NCBI GenBank assembly: GCA_028284345.1
Contig: JANQRY010000003.1
Coordinates: forward strand, 248,001-312,000
Direction of reading: 5' to 3'
Length of the DNA: 64,000 nucleotides
Source: Hyphococcus sp.
Lineage (GTDB): Bacteria > Pseudomonadota > Alphaproteobacteria > Caulobacterales > Parvularculaceae
Below the pieces are notes generated by a model. That model ran no database searches and was not told where the DNA came from. It saw only the letters and a list, made by a program, of their open reading frames with translations. The translations under genes were made by a program, and so were the position numbers. This document shows, in pieces, positions 29,904 through 40,477 of the stretch (the stretch's first letter is position 1; every line of letters starts with the position of its first letter).

Positions 29904-31466
29904 TCAGGAAACGTTTTCGATTTCAGACGATGAAGACCGTCCGGTCTGAACCGCGGCCGCCTGATTGACCGCAGCCACGAACGCGGCGACGGCGGCGTCG
30001 GCAATGTCGACTTCTTCGGCCTTGCCGGAGAATTGCTCGTCGCCGACATCGATAACGGCTTCGGCGCGCACGACGCCCTCCGTCGCCACATGGTGAAGGT
30101 CGAGAATGCTAATGCGCGCCGGCACGCCGGTGATGGCGCACACCGCCGCAAACGCCGCATCGATCGGCCCCTCGCCGCGGTGACGCACGGTGCGCCGGTC
30201 GCCATTGTCATGCTCCATCGTGATGCGGGCGTGGGGGCGGGTCTCGCCCTCCATATCCACATGCAGTTCCGTCTTGCGCATGCGCCACGGCCCGATGCGG
30301 CCGTCGCTTTCGGCGTTGCCCGTGAGCAGCTTGACGAGATCGGCGTCGGTCACTTCGCGGCACGTGTCGGCGAGGCGTTTAAAGGCGGGAAAGATGTCCT
30401 CGATTTTTTGCTTCGACACCTTGAAGCCGAGCGTCTTCGCCCGCGCCATGACGGCGTGCTTGCCGGAATGCTTGCCCAGCACGATGGAGTTGGAGGGCAT
30501 GCCCACCGATTCCGCATCCATGATTTCATAGGTGCGCTTGTCGGCGAGAACGCCGTGCTGATGAATGCCCGCCTCGTGGGCGAACGCGTTCTTGCCGACA
30601 ATCGCTTTGTTGCGCGGAATCGGATTGTGGGTGACGCGCGACAGGGCGCGGCTCGCCGGGTAGAGCTTGGTCGTGTCGATTTGCGTCGCGCACTGGAAGA
30701 AATCCCGCCGCGTCGCCAGCGCCATCACCGCTTCTTCCATGGAGCAATTGCCGGCGCGTTCGCCAATGCCGTTAATGGCGCACTCGATCTGGCGGGCGCC
30801 GCCGCGCACCGCCGCCAGCGAATTGGCCACCGCCATGCCGAGATCGTCATGGCAATGAACGGAGAACGTCACGTCCTTTGCGCCGGGAACGGTGTCGATC
30901 AGGAAGCGGAAGAGGTCGGTGATTTCTTCCGGCGTCGTATAGCCCACCGTATCGGGAATATTGATGGTCTTGGCGCCGGCTTCGATCGCCGCCTGCACTG
31001 CCTCGGCGAGATAGTCGCGTTCGGTGCGAATGGCGTCTTCCGGCGAAAACTCAACGTCGTCGCAGGCCGAACAAGCATAGGCGACGGTTTGCGATATCGC
31101 CTTCAGGATCTCATCCTTCGACATTTTCAGCTTGGCGTCGCGATGAAGCGGGCTCGTGCCGATAAAGGTGTGAATGCGTTTCTTGCGCGCAGGCTCCAAC
31201 GCCAGGGCCGAAGCGTCGATATCGGCCGGGTTGAGGCGCGACAGGGAGCAAATGCGCGGCCCTTCGATTTCTTCGGCGACGGTGCGGATCGACGCCGCGT
31301 CGCCGGGGGAAGCCGCAGCAAAGCCCGCTTCCAGAATATCGACATTCGCCGCCGCCAGCGCGCGCGCGACAACCAGCTTGGCGTCGGTGGACATGGAAAA
31401 CCCCGGCGCCTGTTCGCCGTCACGCAGGGTCGTATCGAAAATCTTTACGTGTGGTTCGTCGGTCAT
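29904..31466 (-). CDS. leuA: 2-isopropylmalate synthase
   Basis: [54 protein letters not shown]. Confidence 0.96.
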   Translation of the reverse strand: MTDEPHVKIFDTTLRDGEQAPGFSMSTDAKLVVARALAAANVDILEAGFAAASPGDAASIRTVAEEIEGPRICSLSRLNPADIDASALALEPARKKRIHTFIGTSPLHRDAKLKMSKDEILKAISQTVAYACSACDDVEFSPEDAIRTERDYLAEAVQAAIEAGAKTINIPDTVGYTTPEEITDLFRFLIDTVPGAKDVTFSVHCHDDLGMAVANSLAAVRGGARQIECAINGIGERAGNCSMEEAVMALATRRDFFQCATQIDTTKLYPASRALSRVTHNPIPRNKAIVGKNAFAHEAGIHQHGVLADKRTYEIMDAESVGMPSNSIVLGKHSGKHAVMARAKTLGFKVSKQKIEDIFPAFKRLADTCREVTDADLVKLLTGNAESDGRIGPWRMRKTELHVDMEGETRPHARITMEHDNGDRRTVRHRGEGPIDAAFAAVCAITGVPARISILDLHHVATEGVVRAEAVIDVGDEQFSGKAEEVDIADAAVAAFVAAVNQAAAVQTGRSSSSEIENVS

Positions 31467-31507
31467 GTGATTAGTCCTTACCTGTTGATCGTTTCTCGGC
31501 TCAACAT

Positions 31508-31529
31508 GCGCGAGGGTCGGCCCTCACGC
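31508..31529. repeat. Stable stem-loop in the ilvN-leuA spacer
   Basis: gcgcgaggg-tcgg-ccctcacgc (9-bp stem with one G-U, 4-nt loop); no U-tract. Confidence 0.7.
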
Positions 31530-31561
31530 GGGACTAAGTCGATATGTGTAAACGCTTTCCA

Positions 31562-32128
31562 TCAGTCGCTCTCCGCGCCGCGGCGGATTGAAAGAACGCC
31601 GGTTCGCGAGACTTCCTTCAAGCCCAGCGGTTTCATCAGGTCAATAAACGCGGTGATCTTTTCCCGCGAGCCGGTTACTTCGAACACAAAGGACGAACGG
31701 GTCGTATCGATGACGCGGGCGCGGAAGATGTCGGCGACGCGCAACGACTCGACGCGATGGTCGCTTTCATTCAGGACCTTGACGAGCGCCAGTTCGCGCT
31801 CCAGCGCATCCGTCTCGGCAGTCACGTCGATGACGCGGCGAACCGGCACCAGCCGGCCGAGCTGCGCCTTGATCTGATCGATCTTCGCCGTCGTGCCGCG
31901 GGTGACGATGGTAATGCGCGAGGTGTGCTTTTCGACATCGGTCTCGGCGACCGTCAGGCTTTCAATGTTGTAGCCTCGCGCGGAAAAAAGCCCGACGACG
32001 CGCGAGAGCACGCCCGGTTCATTGTCGACAATGACGGCGATAATGGACTCCGCCGCCACGCCCTGATCGGGGCTGACCGGATAAACCGATTGCGACGGCG
32101 CCGCCTGTTGTGACTGGGAAGCGCTCAC
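31562..32128 (-). CDS. ilvN: Acetolactate synthase small subunit
   Basis: IIAVIVDNEPGVLSRVVGLFSARGYNIESLTV ACT domain; overlaps the ilvB stop. Confidence 0.95.
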   Translation of the reverse strand: MSASQSQQAAPSQSVYPVSPDQGVAAESIIAVIVDNEPGVLSRVVGLFSARGYNIESLTVAETDVEKHTSRITIVTRGTTAKIDQIKAQLGRLVPVRRVIDVTAETDALERELALVKVLNESDHRVESLRVADIFRARVIDTTRSSFVFEVTGSREKITAFIDLMKPLGLKEVSRTGVLSIRRGAESD

Positions 32129-33936
32129 ACCAGCACCTTTCCTTCATCGCTGATCTCATCGCCCGTCACCTTGCCGCCGAGGAGCATCTCGTTATGCGCC
32201 GCGCCGGACGGGATCATCGGGAAGACGTTTTCTTCATGGGTCACAACACAGTCGAACAGCACCGGCTTATCGACGGCGATCATTTCTTTGATCTTGTCGT
32301 CCAGCTCGTCCGGCGTTTCGGCGCGCAGGCCCACGCCCCCATAGGCTTCGGCCAGCTTGACGAAATCCGGCAGGCTGTCGGAATAGGAATGGGAATAGCG
32401 CCCGCCATGGAGAAGTTCCTGCCACTGGCGCACCATGCCGAGATAGGCATTGTTCAGGATAAAGATCTTGATCGGCAGGTCGTACTGAACCGCGGCTGAC
32501 ATTTCCTGCATGGTCATCTGCACGGACGCATCGCCGGCGATGTCAATGACCAGCGCGTCGGGGTACGCGACCTGCACGCCAAGCGCGGCGGGCAGTCCAT
32601 ATCCCATGGTGCCGAGGCCGCCGGAGGTCATCCAGCGATTGGGCTCTTCGAAGGAAAAGTGTTGCGCCGCCCACATCTGGTGCTGGCCGACTTCCGTCGT
32701 CACATAGACGTCCTTGCCGCGCGTCAGTTCATAAAGACGCTGCACCGCATGTTGCGGCTTGATGTGCTTGTCGCTGTTTTCAAAACTGTAGGACGCGCGC
32801 GCGCGCCAGCCGTCAATCTGCTTCAGCCAGTCGGCGATCCGGCCTTTGTCGTGCTTTTCTTTCTTCTCGCGCTTTTTCCATTCGTCATGAAGCGCTTCAA
32901 GGATGGCGCCCGCATCGCCGATAATCGGCAGGTCGACCGGCACGTTCTTGTTCACCGAGGACGGATCGATATCGATGTGGATCTTGCGCGAGCCCGGCGA
33001 AAAGGCGTCAAGCCGCCCGGTTACGCGATCGTCGAACCGCGCGCCGACGCAGATCATCAGATCGCAATCATGCATGGCGTTGTTGGCTTCGAGACTCCCA
33101 TGCATGCCGAGCATGCCCAGCCATTGGGGATCGGAGGCGGGAAAGGCGCCGAGGCCCATCAAGGTGGATGTCACCGGAAATCCGGCCGCGCGGGCGAGCG
33201 CGCGCAGCGCCGCGGACGCTTGCGGTCCGGCGTTGATGACGCCGCCGCCGGTATAGAAGACCGGTCGGCGCGCATAGCGCATCAGGTCGATCGCCTGGTC
33301 GATGTCGGCCGAATTGACGTCGGGAACGACAATGCAGTTCCGGTTCTTGGCGTTTTCGCGGCTCGTATAGGCCGCCTCCTCGAACTGCGTGTCCTTGGGA
33401 ATGTCGATCAGAACAGGACCCGGGCGCCCGCGCCGGGCCACATGAAACGCTTCGTGGACGACGCCGGAGAGTTCGGCCGCCGATTGCACCAGATAGTTAT
33501 GCTTGGTGCATGAACGGGTGATCCCCGTCGTATCGCATTCCTGAAAAGCGTCGGTGCCGATGAAGGCGCGCGCCACCTGGCCGGTGATGCAGACAACAGG
33601 AACGGAATCGAGCAGCGCATCGGCGAGACCGGTGACAGCGTTCGTGGCGCCCGGGCCGGAGGTGACCAGCACGACGCCAACCTTGCCGGTCGAACGCGCA
33701 TAGCCTTCGGCCGCATGAACGGCGCCCTGCTCATGGCGCATCAGAATGTGCTTGATCGTATCGCGCCGGATCAACGCGTCGTAAATCGGCAGCACGGCGC
33801 CGCCGGGATAACCGAAAATGACGTCGACGCCCTGTTCCTCGAGCGCATCGAGCAGGAGTTCCGCGCCCGGTTTCGCAACGCGGGCGGGCGCGCCTTTTTT
33901 GGTCCCGGCTTTCGGTTTCGCAGCGGCGTCGGCCAT
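32125..33936 (-). CDS. ilvB: Acetolactate synthase large subunit
   Basis: 603 aa; VDVIFGYPGGAVLPIYDAL, GDASVQMTMQEMSAAVQYDLPIKIFILNNAYLGMVRQWQ. Confidence 0.95.
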   Translation of the reverse strand: MADAAAKPKAGTKKGAPARVAKPGAELLLDALEEQGVDVIFGYPGGAVLPIYDALIRRDTIKHILMRHEQGAVHAAEGYARSTGKVGVVLVTSGPGATNAVTGLADALLDSVPVVCITGQVARAFIGTDAFQECDTTGITRSCTKHNYLVQSAAELSGVVHEAFHVARRGRPGPVLIDIPKDTQFEEAAYTSRENAKNRNCIVVPDVNSADIDQAIDLMRYARRPVFYTGGGVINAGPQASAALRALARAAGFPVTSTLMGLGAFPASDPQWLGMLGMHGSLEANNAMHDCDLMICVGARFDDRVTGRLDAFSPGSRKIHIDIDPSSVNKNVPVDLPIIGDAGAILEALHDEWKKREKKEKHDKGRIADWLKQIDGWRARASYSFENSDKHIKPQHAVQRLYELTRGKDVYVTTEVGQHQMWAAQHFSFEEPNRWMTSGGLGTMGYGLPAALGVQVAYPDALVIDIAGDASVQMTMQEMSAAVQYDLPIKIFILNNAYLGMVRQWQELLHGGRYSHSYSDSLPDFVKLAEAYGGVGLRAETPDELDDKIKEMIAVDKPVLFDCVVTHEENVFPMIPSGAAHNEMLLGGKVTGDEISDEGKVLV

Positions 33937-33941
33937 TTTTT

Positions 33942-34955
33942 CTACTCGTCTTTTGTGTTGGCGCCCGGTTTCAGCCAGGACATCATTTCACGCAATTCCT
34001 TGCCGGTTTTCTCGATCGGATGATCAAGATCGGCCTGCAGCATCTGTTGATAGCGCGGTTTGCCCGCCTGGTTTTCAAGGATCCATTCGCGGGCGAAAGA
34101 CCCGTTCTGAATGTCTTTCAGAACTTCACGCATACGCTCTTTCGTCTCCGCGTTGATCACCCGCGGTCCGGACACGAAGTCGCCATACATGGCCGTTTCG
34201 GAAATGAATTCATGCATGCGCGTGATTCCGCCTTCGTAGAACAAGTCTACAATTAGCTTCAGTTCGTGAAGACATTCGTAATAGGCAATTTCCGGCTGGT
34301 AGCCGGCTTCCACCAGGGTTTCGAAGCCTGCGATAACAAGCTCCGACGCCCCGCCGCACAAGACCGCCTGTTCGCCGAAAAGGTCGGTTTCGGTTTCTTC
34401 CCTGAACGTCGTTTCAATAGCGCCGGCCGCCGTACCGCCGATCAGGCTGGCGTAAGCGAGCGCGCGCTCCTTGGCCTTGCCGGTGGCGTCCTGATGAACA
34501 GCGAACAGGCAGGGCACGCCCCGGCCGCGCTCATATTCGCGGCGGACGAGATCGCCGGGCCCCTTCGGCGCGACGAGAACAACGTCGACATTTTTCGGCG
34601 GCGTCACGCGACCATAAAGAACGGTAAAGCCGTGCGCGACGAGGACCGTGTCGCCCTCGCTCAAATTCGGTTCGATCTCCGCCTTGAAGATCTCTTCATG
34701 GGTCATGTCCGGCGTCAGGATGGCAATCAGCTTCGCCTGCTTGACGGCGCTGGCGATGCTCGTCGTTTCGAGCCCGTCTTCGGCGGCTTTCTTCGCGCCG
34801 GCGCCGCCGTCGCGCACGCCGACAATCACCTGACACCCCGACGCGGCGAGGTTCATCGCATGCGCGCGTCCCTGACTGCCATAGCCAATGACGGCGACCG
34901 GCGCGTCTTTCACCGCCGCCGGATTGGCGTCATTTTCCGTATAAAGCTTAATCAT
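33942..34955 (-). CDS. ilvC: Ketol-acid reductoisomerase
   Basis: [44 protein letters not shown]. Confidence 0.96.
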   Translation of the reverse strand: MIKLYTENDANPAAVKDAPVAVIGYGSQGRAHAMNLAASGCQVIVGVRDGGAGAKKAAEDGLETTSIASAVKQAKLIAILTPDMTHEEIFKAEIEPNLSEGDTVLVAHGFTVLYGRVTPPKNVDVVLVAPKGPGDLVRREYERGRGVPCLFAVHQDATGKAKERALAYASLIGGTAAGAIETTFREETETDLFGEQAVLCGGASELVIAGFETLVEAGYQPEIAYYECLHELKLIVDLFYEGGITRMHEFISETAMYGDFVSGPRVINAETKERMREVLKDIQNGSFAREWILENQAGKPRYQQMLQADLDHPIEKTGKELREMMSWLKPGANTKDE

Positions 34956-34978
34956 GATCTTTCCTTCTCTCTAATCCT

Positions 34979-36649
34979 TTAAGGCAATTCGATGGTGACG
35001 GCGCCTTTCGACGCCGAGGAAACAAGCCGGGCGAATTTATCAAAGGCGCCGCCCATTTTCCTTGGCGGTCGTGGTTTGATTTCCTTAGCCCGCGCCGCCC
35101 AGTCCACATCGGCGTCGATGCGGCGCCCTTCTGCGTCAATGGTGATGCGGTCGCCCTCTTTCAACAATCCGATCGGCCCGCCGACCGCCGCTTCCGGCGA
35201 GACGTGGCCGATAACGAAGCCGTGGCTGGCGCCGGAAAACCGGCCGTCCGTGATCAAGGCGACCTTACCGGCGAGCCCCTGCCCGGCGACGGCGGCGGTC
35301 ACGGCCAGCATTTCGCGCATGCCCGGCCCGCCTTTGGGGCCTTCATAGCGGATGACGACGACATCGCCCTTGACGATCTTGCCATGGGTAACGGCGTCGA
35401 AAGCTTCTTCCTCGCTTTCGAAAACCCGCGCCCGGCCCTCAAAGGCGCCGTCGCTGTAGCCGGCGGTTTTGAGAACGGCGCCCTCCGGCGCAACGTCGCC
35501 ATAGAGAATGCGCAGGCCCCCCGTTTCCTTGAACGGGTTCTCGACGCTGTGGACGACTTTCTGACCCGGCGCCTCTTCGGCGTTCGCCAGTTCCTCGAAC
35601 AGCGTCTTGCCGGTCACCGTCGGCGTATCAACGATCTTCCCGGCTTCCATCAGGCGTCTGCCAAAGAGCGGGTTTCCGCCCGCCGCATAGAGGTCTTTCG
35701 CAAGATACCGGCCGCCGGGCTTCAGATCCGTGATCACCGGCGTCGTGCGCGAGAGGGCGTCAAACTCGTCGATGGAAAAGGCGACGCCCGCCTCCGCGGC
35801 GATGGCCGGCAGGTGCAACACCGCATTGGTCGACCCGCCGCTGGCGACGACCGCGGTCGCCGCATTCCGGAGCGAGGCTTCGGTAATGAAAGACCGGGCC
35901 GTTTTTCCTTCCTGCGCCAGCGACGCGACGATGCGGCCACACCGTTCGGCTTCTTTGACCTTGGCGCTGGCGGTCGCCGGCGGATCGGCCGCGCCCATGG
36001 GACTGATCCCGAGAAAGGTCAGCGCCATGGCCATTGTATTCGCCGTGAACTGGCCGCCGCAGGCGCCGGCGCCCGGGCACGCCGCCCGTTCGATGGCGTC
36101 GAGTTCTTCGTCGTCGATATCGCCCTTGGCGTGGGCCCCGACGGCTTCGAACACATCCTGAATGGAAAGATCCCGGTCGCCGAGATGGCCGGGCATGATG
36201 GTGCCGCCATAGAGAACGACGCCCGGAATATCCATGCGCGCCAGCGCCATGGCGGCGGCGGGGATGGTCTTGTCGCAACCGACCAGAATGATCGCTGCGT
36301 CGAGGGAATGTCCGCGCACGGCGAGTTCAATCGAGTCCGCGATCAACTCGCGGCTCATCAGTGAGGCGCGCATGCCCTCCCCGCCCATGGTGATGCCGTC
36401 GGAAACGACGATGGTGTTAAAGTCGATGGGCGTCGCGCCGCCGGCGCGCACGCCGGCGCGCACTGGTTCGGCAAGGGCGCCGAGATGCAAATTGCACGGC
36501 GTCACCGTCGACCAGGTGTTGACGACCGCAATCATGGCCTGGGCGAAATCCTTGTCGCCATAACCCGCCGCGCGCAGCATCGCCCGCGCCGGCGCCTTTG
36601 CAGGGCCTTTTGTGATGGCGTCGGAGCGTTTGATTTTCAGTTCTGTCAT
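34979..36649 (-). CDS. ilvD: Dihydroxy-acid dehydratase
   Basis: [58 protein letters not shown]. Confidence 0.96.
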   Translation of the reverse strand: MTELKIKRSDAITKGPAKAPARAMLRAAGYGDKDFAQAMIAVVNTWSTVTPCNLHLGALAEPVRAGVRAGGATPIDFNTIVVSDGITMGGEGMRASLMSRELIADSIELAVRGHSLDAAIILVGCDKTIPAAAMALARMDIPGVVLYGGTIMPGHLGDRDLSIQDVFEAVGAHAKGDIDDEELDAIERAACPGAGACGGQFTANTMAMALTFLGISPMGAADPPATASAKVKEAERCGRIVASLAQEGKTARSFITEASLRNAATAVVASGGSTNAVLHLPAIAAEAGVAFSIDEFDALSRTTPVITDLKPGGRYLAKDLYAAGGNPLFGRRLMEAGKIVDTPTVTGKTLFEELANAEEAPGQKVVHSVENPFKETGGLRILYGDVAPEGAVLKTAGYSDGAFEGRARVFESEEEAFDAVTHGKIVKGDVVVIRYEGPKGGPGMREMLAVTAAVAGQGLAGKVALITDGRFSGASHGFVIGHVSPEAAVGGPIGLLKEGDRITIDAEGRRIDADVDWAARAKEIKPRPPRKMGGAFDKFARLVSSASKGAVTIELP

Positions 36650-36695
36650 TCGTGAATTTCGCTATCGTTTCGCTGTCGTTTCGCTGTTGCCGGTC

Positions 36696-36726
36696 AAAAA
36701 AAATCCCGCTTCCTTTCGGGAGCGGG
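36696..36726 (-). terminator. Attenuator-type intrinsic terminator between the BCAA leader peptide and ilvD
   Basis: Minus-strand RNA CCCGCUCCC-GAAA-GGAAGCGGG-A-UUUUUUUU. Confidence 0.9.
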
Positions 36727-36752
36727 CTGTCTGGAGATCGTGTGTGCGTTCG

Positions 36753-36896
36753 TTAACGCGCTCGCTCCATGGCCGCTCCCCGGACGGGGCTGATAAGGAC
36801 TACGAGAAGAAGGACGAGGACCAGCGCGAGCGGCAGCGAAGTCGCGGACAACTCCGCGACATCGCCGATCCCTCCCTGATGCAGTATGCTCTGCAC
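36753..36896 (-). CDS. ilv leader peptide (attenuation), GTG-start candidate
   Basis: Frame reads MQSILHQGGIGDVAELSATSLPLALVLVLLLVVLISPVRGAAMERAR*; 12 of 13 residues in LALVLVLLLVVLI are Leu/Val/Ile; upstream of the terminator and ilvD; start codon uncertain (GTG 36896 or TTG 36851). Confidence 0.85.
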   Translation of the reverse strand: MQSILHQGGIGDVAELSATSLPLALVLVLLLVVLISPVRGAAMERAR

Positions 36897-37057
36897 TGAC
36901 TTGACCTTTTTTGCTGCGTCGCAAACGCTGCAACGCGGAACCGGCTTTACAACAGCTTTACGTCAAAACACAACCATAAACTGGCTGGTTTCATCAATTA
37001 ATTTGCGGGCGCTGTCGAATTTGCGACATATTTAGCATGATCTGCCATCGCCCGCCG

Positions 37058-38320
37058 TCAGGGCCTGATCTGGCCCTCGCCGCGGACGACATTTTTGTAG
37101 GTGGTCAGCTCCTCAACGCCCACCGGCCCGCGCGCATGGAGCCGCCCGGTGGCGATGCCAATCTCGGCCCCGAGGCCGAACTCGCCCCCGTCGGCGAACT
37201 GGGTCGAGGCGTTGACGAGGACGATGGCGCTGTCGACGCCGGCGACGAATTGATCGGCGGCGTCGGCGTTTTCGGTGACGATGGTTTCCGTGTGCCCCGA
37301 CCCATAGCGGGCGATATGGGCGACCGCCCCGGCGACGCCGTCGACAGCGGCGACGCTGATTACGGCGTCGAGATATTCCGTCTGAAAATCTTCCTCCGTC
37401 GCCTTCCCGGCCGCGCTATCGAGAGCGTGGATGGCGTCGTCGACGCGCAATTCGCAGCCCGCCTCCCGCAGCGCCGCGGCGATGGGCGGCCACAGTCGGT
37501 CGAGCGCCCCCTTGTCGATGAGCAGCGTTTCCGCCGCGCCACAAACGCCGGTGCGCCGCATCTTCGAATTGACGGCGATGGCGACGGCTTTCTCCGGGTC
37601 GGCGTCGCCATCGATATAGACATGGCAGATGCCGTCGAGATGGCTCAGCACCGGCGCGCGGGCGTCGGACTGCACCCGCGCGACCAGCGACTTGCCGCCG
37701 CGGGGAATGACGAGATCAACGGCGCCGTCAAGGCCGGACAGCAACGCACCGACCGCCGCCCGGTCAGGGGTCGTGATAAATTGCGCCGCGGTTTCCGGCA
37801 GGCCAGCGTCGGCGCAGGCGTTGCGAAAGCACTTGTAAAGAGCGCCGTTCGTTTCGATACATTCCGATCCACCGCGCAGGATCACCGCGTTGCCAGCCTT
37901 GAGCGCAATCGCCGCCGCATCGACGGTGACGTTGGGTCGGCTTTCATAAATCACCGCAACGACGCCGATGGGCGCCGCAACGCGGGCGATGGAAAGCCCG
38001 TTGGGCCGGTTCCATTCGCGAAGGGTCTTGCCGACCGGATCGTCCAGCGCCGCGATGTCGCGCAGGGCGCTGCAAACGCCGTCAATGCGTCCGTCATCAA
38101 GCGCCATACGGTCGATGAAGGCGTTCGTTTTGCCGGCCTCGCGCGCCGCGGCGACTTCCGCGGCGTTGACGCGAAGGATATCCGCCCGCGCGGCGTCGAT
38201 GTTGTCCGCCGCCTGGATCAAGGCGCGGTTCTTCGCCGCCGCGGACGCCGCCCGCATGGCCCGCGCCGCGTCCTTTGCGGCGACGCCAATGGCGTTCATG
38301 GTTTCATCAAGCGCAGTCAT
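37058..38320 (-). CDS. proA: Glutamate-5-semialdehyde dehydrogenase
   Basis: VAAPIGVVAVIYESRPNVTVDAAAIALKAGNAVILRGG, HARGPVGVEELTTYKNVVRGEGQIRP. Confidence 0.96.
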   Translation of the reverse strand: MTALDETMNAIGVAAKDAARAMRAASAAAKNRALIQAADNIDAARADILRVNAAEVAAAREAGKTNAFIDRMALDDGRIDGVCSALRDIAALDDPVGKTLREWNRPNGLSIARVAAPIGVVAVIYESRPNVTVDAAAIALKAGNAVILRGGSECIETNGALYKCFRNACADAGLPETAAQFITTPDRAAVGALLSGLDGAVDLVIPRGGKSLVARVQSDARAPVLSHLDGICHVYIDGDADPEKAVAIAVNSKMRRTGVCGAAETLLIDKGALDRLWPPIAAALREAGCELRVDDAIHALDSAAGKATEEDFQTEYLDAVISVAAVDGVAGAVAHIARYGSGHTETIVTENADAADQFVAGVDSAIVLVNASTQFADGGEFGLGAEIGIATGRLHARGPVGVEELTTYKNVVRGEGQIRP

Positions 38321-39468
38321 CGTTCCGGTTTCTCATGCAGGGCCAGGTCGTTTTTCTCAATCACGGCGGGCCGGCGTTTATAGCCCAGCAGTTTTTCAAT
38401 GTCGTCCGATCGGCGCCCGGCGACGCGGATTATTTCATCGCTGTGATAGGCGGAAAGGCCCTTGCCGATGGCGCGGCCGTCAGGACCGACAATGGCGACG
38501 GCGTCGCCGCGGGCAAAGGCGCCGTCCACCTTGGTCACGCCCGCCGGCAACAGGCTGGCGCCGGACCGCAGGGCTTTTTCAGCCCCGGCGTCGATATGAA
38601 TTTCGCCCGCGGGTTTCAGCCGGCCGGCAATCCAGCGCTGGCGGGCGTTGGCCGCCGCATTGTCGGCCTCAATCAGCGTCGCCGCGCCGCCGGAGAAAAT
38701 CCGCGCAAGGGGCGCATCCACATGGCCGGCGGCGATGATGGTGGCGCATCCGTTCTTCGCCGCGATCTTCGCCGCGGCCAGTTTCGACGCCATACCGCCG
38801 GCGCCGACGCCGCGCGCCGTATTCGGTCCGGCGGCGGCGCTTTCGATCTCCGGCGTCATCTTCTCAATGACGTCAAATCGCACGGCGTCGGCGTTTGTTC
38901 GGGGGTCGGCGTCATAGACGCCGTCCACATCAGAAAGGACGAGGAGCGTATCGGCCTCCACCAACTGCGCCGCGTGCGCCGCGAGGCGATCATTGTCGCC
39001 ATAGCGGATCTCGCTCGTGGCGACGGTGTCGTTTTCGTTGACGACCGGTATGGCGCCAAAATCAAGCAGGGTGCGGAATGTCGCGCGCGCATTCAGATAA
39101 CGGCGGCGGTCTTCCGTATCGTCGAGGGTGAGGAGAATTTGCGCAACGGGCGCGTCATGGGCGGCGAAGGCGGATTGCCAGGCATGGGCGAGCGCCGCCT
39201 GTCCCGCGGCCGAGGCCGCCTGTTTTTCATCGAGGCGCAAGCCGCGCCCCAGCTTCAATCGCGTTCGCCCCAGCGCAATGGCGCCCGACGAAACAATCAC
39301 GATCTCAACACCCGCCTTGCGCAACGCCGCCAGTTCCGCCGCCAGGGCGGAAAGCCACGCCTCGCGCACGCCGTCGGCCCCACACAAAATGGCGGATCCG
39401 ACTTTCACGACAAGTCGCTTCGCGCTGCGGAGGCGTTCCGCCGCAGCCGATGTCTTTTCCTTGGACAT
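38317..39468 (-). CDS. proB: Glutamate 5-kinase with C-terminal PUA domain
   Basis: LVVKVGSAILC, VSSGAIALGR, NENDTVATSEIRYGDNDRLAAHAA; start trimmed to MSKEKTS. Confidence 0.94.
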   Translation of the reverse strand: MSKEKTSAAAERLRSAKRLVVKVGSAILCGADGVREAWLSALAAELAALRKAGVEIVIVSSGAIALGRTRLKLGRGLRLDEKQAASAAGQAALAHAWQSAFAAHDAPVAQILLTLDDTEDRRRYLNARATFRTLLDFGAIPVVNENDTVATSEIRYGDNDRLAAHAAQLVEADTLLVLSDVDGVYDADPRTNADAVRFDVIEKMTPEIESAAAGPNTARGVGAGGMASKLAAAKIAAKNGCATIIAAGHVDAPLARIFSGGAATLIEADNAAANARQRWIAGRLKPAGEIHIDAGAEKALRSGASLLPAGVTKVDGAFARGDAVAIVGPDGRAIGKGLSAYHSDEIIRVAGRRSDDIEKLLGYKRRPAVIEKNDLALHEKPER

Positions 39469-39478
39469 GGGTCTGCAG

Positions 39479-40477
39479 CTAGTTCGATTCGCGCGGCGGC
39501 AGCGCGGCGCGCACCGTTTCAAGATCGGAGAACAGGCTCGCCACGGTCGGCGCGCGGCCGGCGCCCTTGTCGACGCAAGTGAAGTCGCGGCCGTCGGCGG
39601 TGACAATGCGCAAGGCGTTGCCCTCGTCCTTGACGCCGGCGAAGAAATCACTCTCCGGCACTTTCACAATTGCAACGGAGGCGGAAGATGCGACGCCGTC
39701 CGTCAACGTAACGCTCGTCAACTGTCTGAATACGCCGCCATCCGCCGCGATCTTGCGCGCGAGGTCCGCGTCGAGGGCCTCGGTCGAAATCGCGTTCCCG
39801 TCCACTTCGGCGCCGAACGCCTCGTAGCTCAGGATCGAGATTTTCGCCCGGGCGTCGTCGCCGGAAAGGTCCGCCGTCGGGTCGGGCTCGGCAAAGCCGG
39901 CGTCCTGGGCGCGGCGCACAGCGTCGTCAAAACCGGCGCCGCCAGCCAGCGCCGTCAAAATGTAATTGACGGTGCCGTTGAGGATCGCCGTCATCTCCAC
40001 GATGTCGCCATGGGCCCGCGCGCGCTGCACGGTTTCGATCATCGGCGCGCCGCCGCCGACGGAAGCGTCATAAAAAAATTGCGCGCCGGTCCGGCGCGCA
40101 ATCGACGTCAACACGTCAAGCGACCCGGCCACCGCCTGTTTATTGGCGGATATGACGCTGACGCCGCGGGCCAGCGCCTTTTCAATCAGCGCGCGGCCGA
40201 TCTCGCCGTCAGGCAGCGCATCAATGACGACGTCGGCCCCTGCATCGAGAAAGTCTTGGATGCTGTCAGTAATCAGGACGCCCGCGGGCATGGCCTCGCG
40301 CGGCTTCGATGCATCGCGCACTAGCGCGCCGCAGAACGCATAATCGTCGTCCGCGATCAGACGCAACGCCGCCCCCTCGCCGATCAGGCCAAGGCCGGCG
40401 ACGCCGACGCGCAACTGTCCCGCCTCGTCTTTCACAATCGGTTCAGACGATCCCTTGTCGACAACGTCTAGGCACAT
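39479..40477 (-). CDS. hom: Homoserine dehydrogenase
   Basis: VGVAGLGLIGEGAALRL, VISANKQAVAG, YDASVGGGAPMIETVQRA, ILNGTVNYIL, EPDPTADLSGDDARAKISIL. Confidence 0.9.
   Translation of the reverse strand: MCLDVVDKGSSEPIVKDEAGQLRVGVAGLGLIGEGAALRLIADDDYAFCGALVRDASKPREAMPAGVLITDSIQDFLDAGADVVIDALPDGEIGRALIEKALARGVSVISANKQAVAGSLDVLTSIARRTGAQFFYDASVGGGAPMIETVQRARAHGDIVEMTAILNGTVNYILTALAGGAGFDDAVRRAQDAGFAEPDPTADLSGDDARAKISILSYEAFGAEVDGNAISTEALDADLARKIAADGGVFRQLTSVTLTDGVASSASVAIVKVPESDFFAGVKDEGNALRIVTADGRDFTCVDKGAGRAPTVASLFSDLETVRAALPPRESN

Noticed and set aside
30033-31877. 614-aa plus-strand ORF
   Set aside because: Antisense to leuA/ilvN; low-complexity Arg/His-rich shadow translation
36661-36690. 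Short tandem tcgtttcgctg repeat before ilvD
   Set aside because: Only two to three partial copies of 11 bp; may be incidental in the attenuator-to-ilvD spacer
36694-36933. 79-aa ORF covering the ilvD leader region
   Set aside because: Wrong frame relative to the BCAA-rich leader; Arg/Ser/Pro-rich artefact that runs through the terminator hairpin
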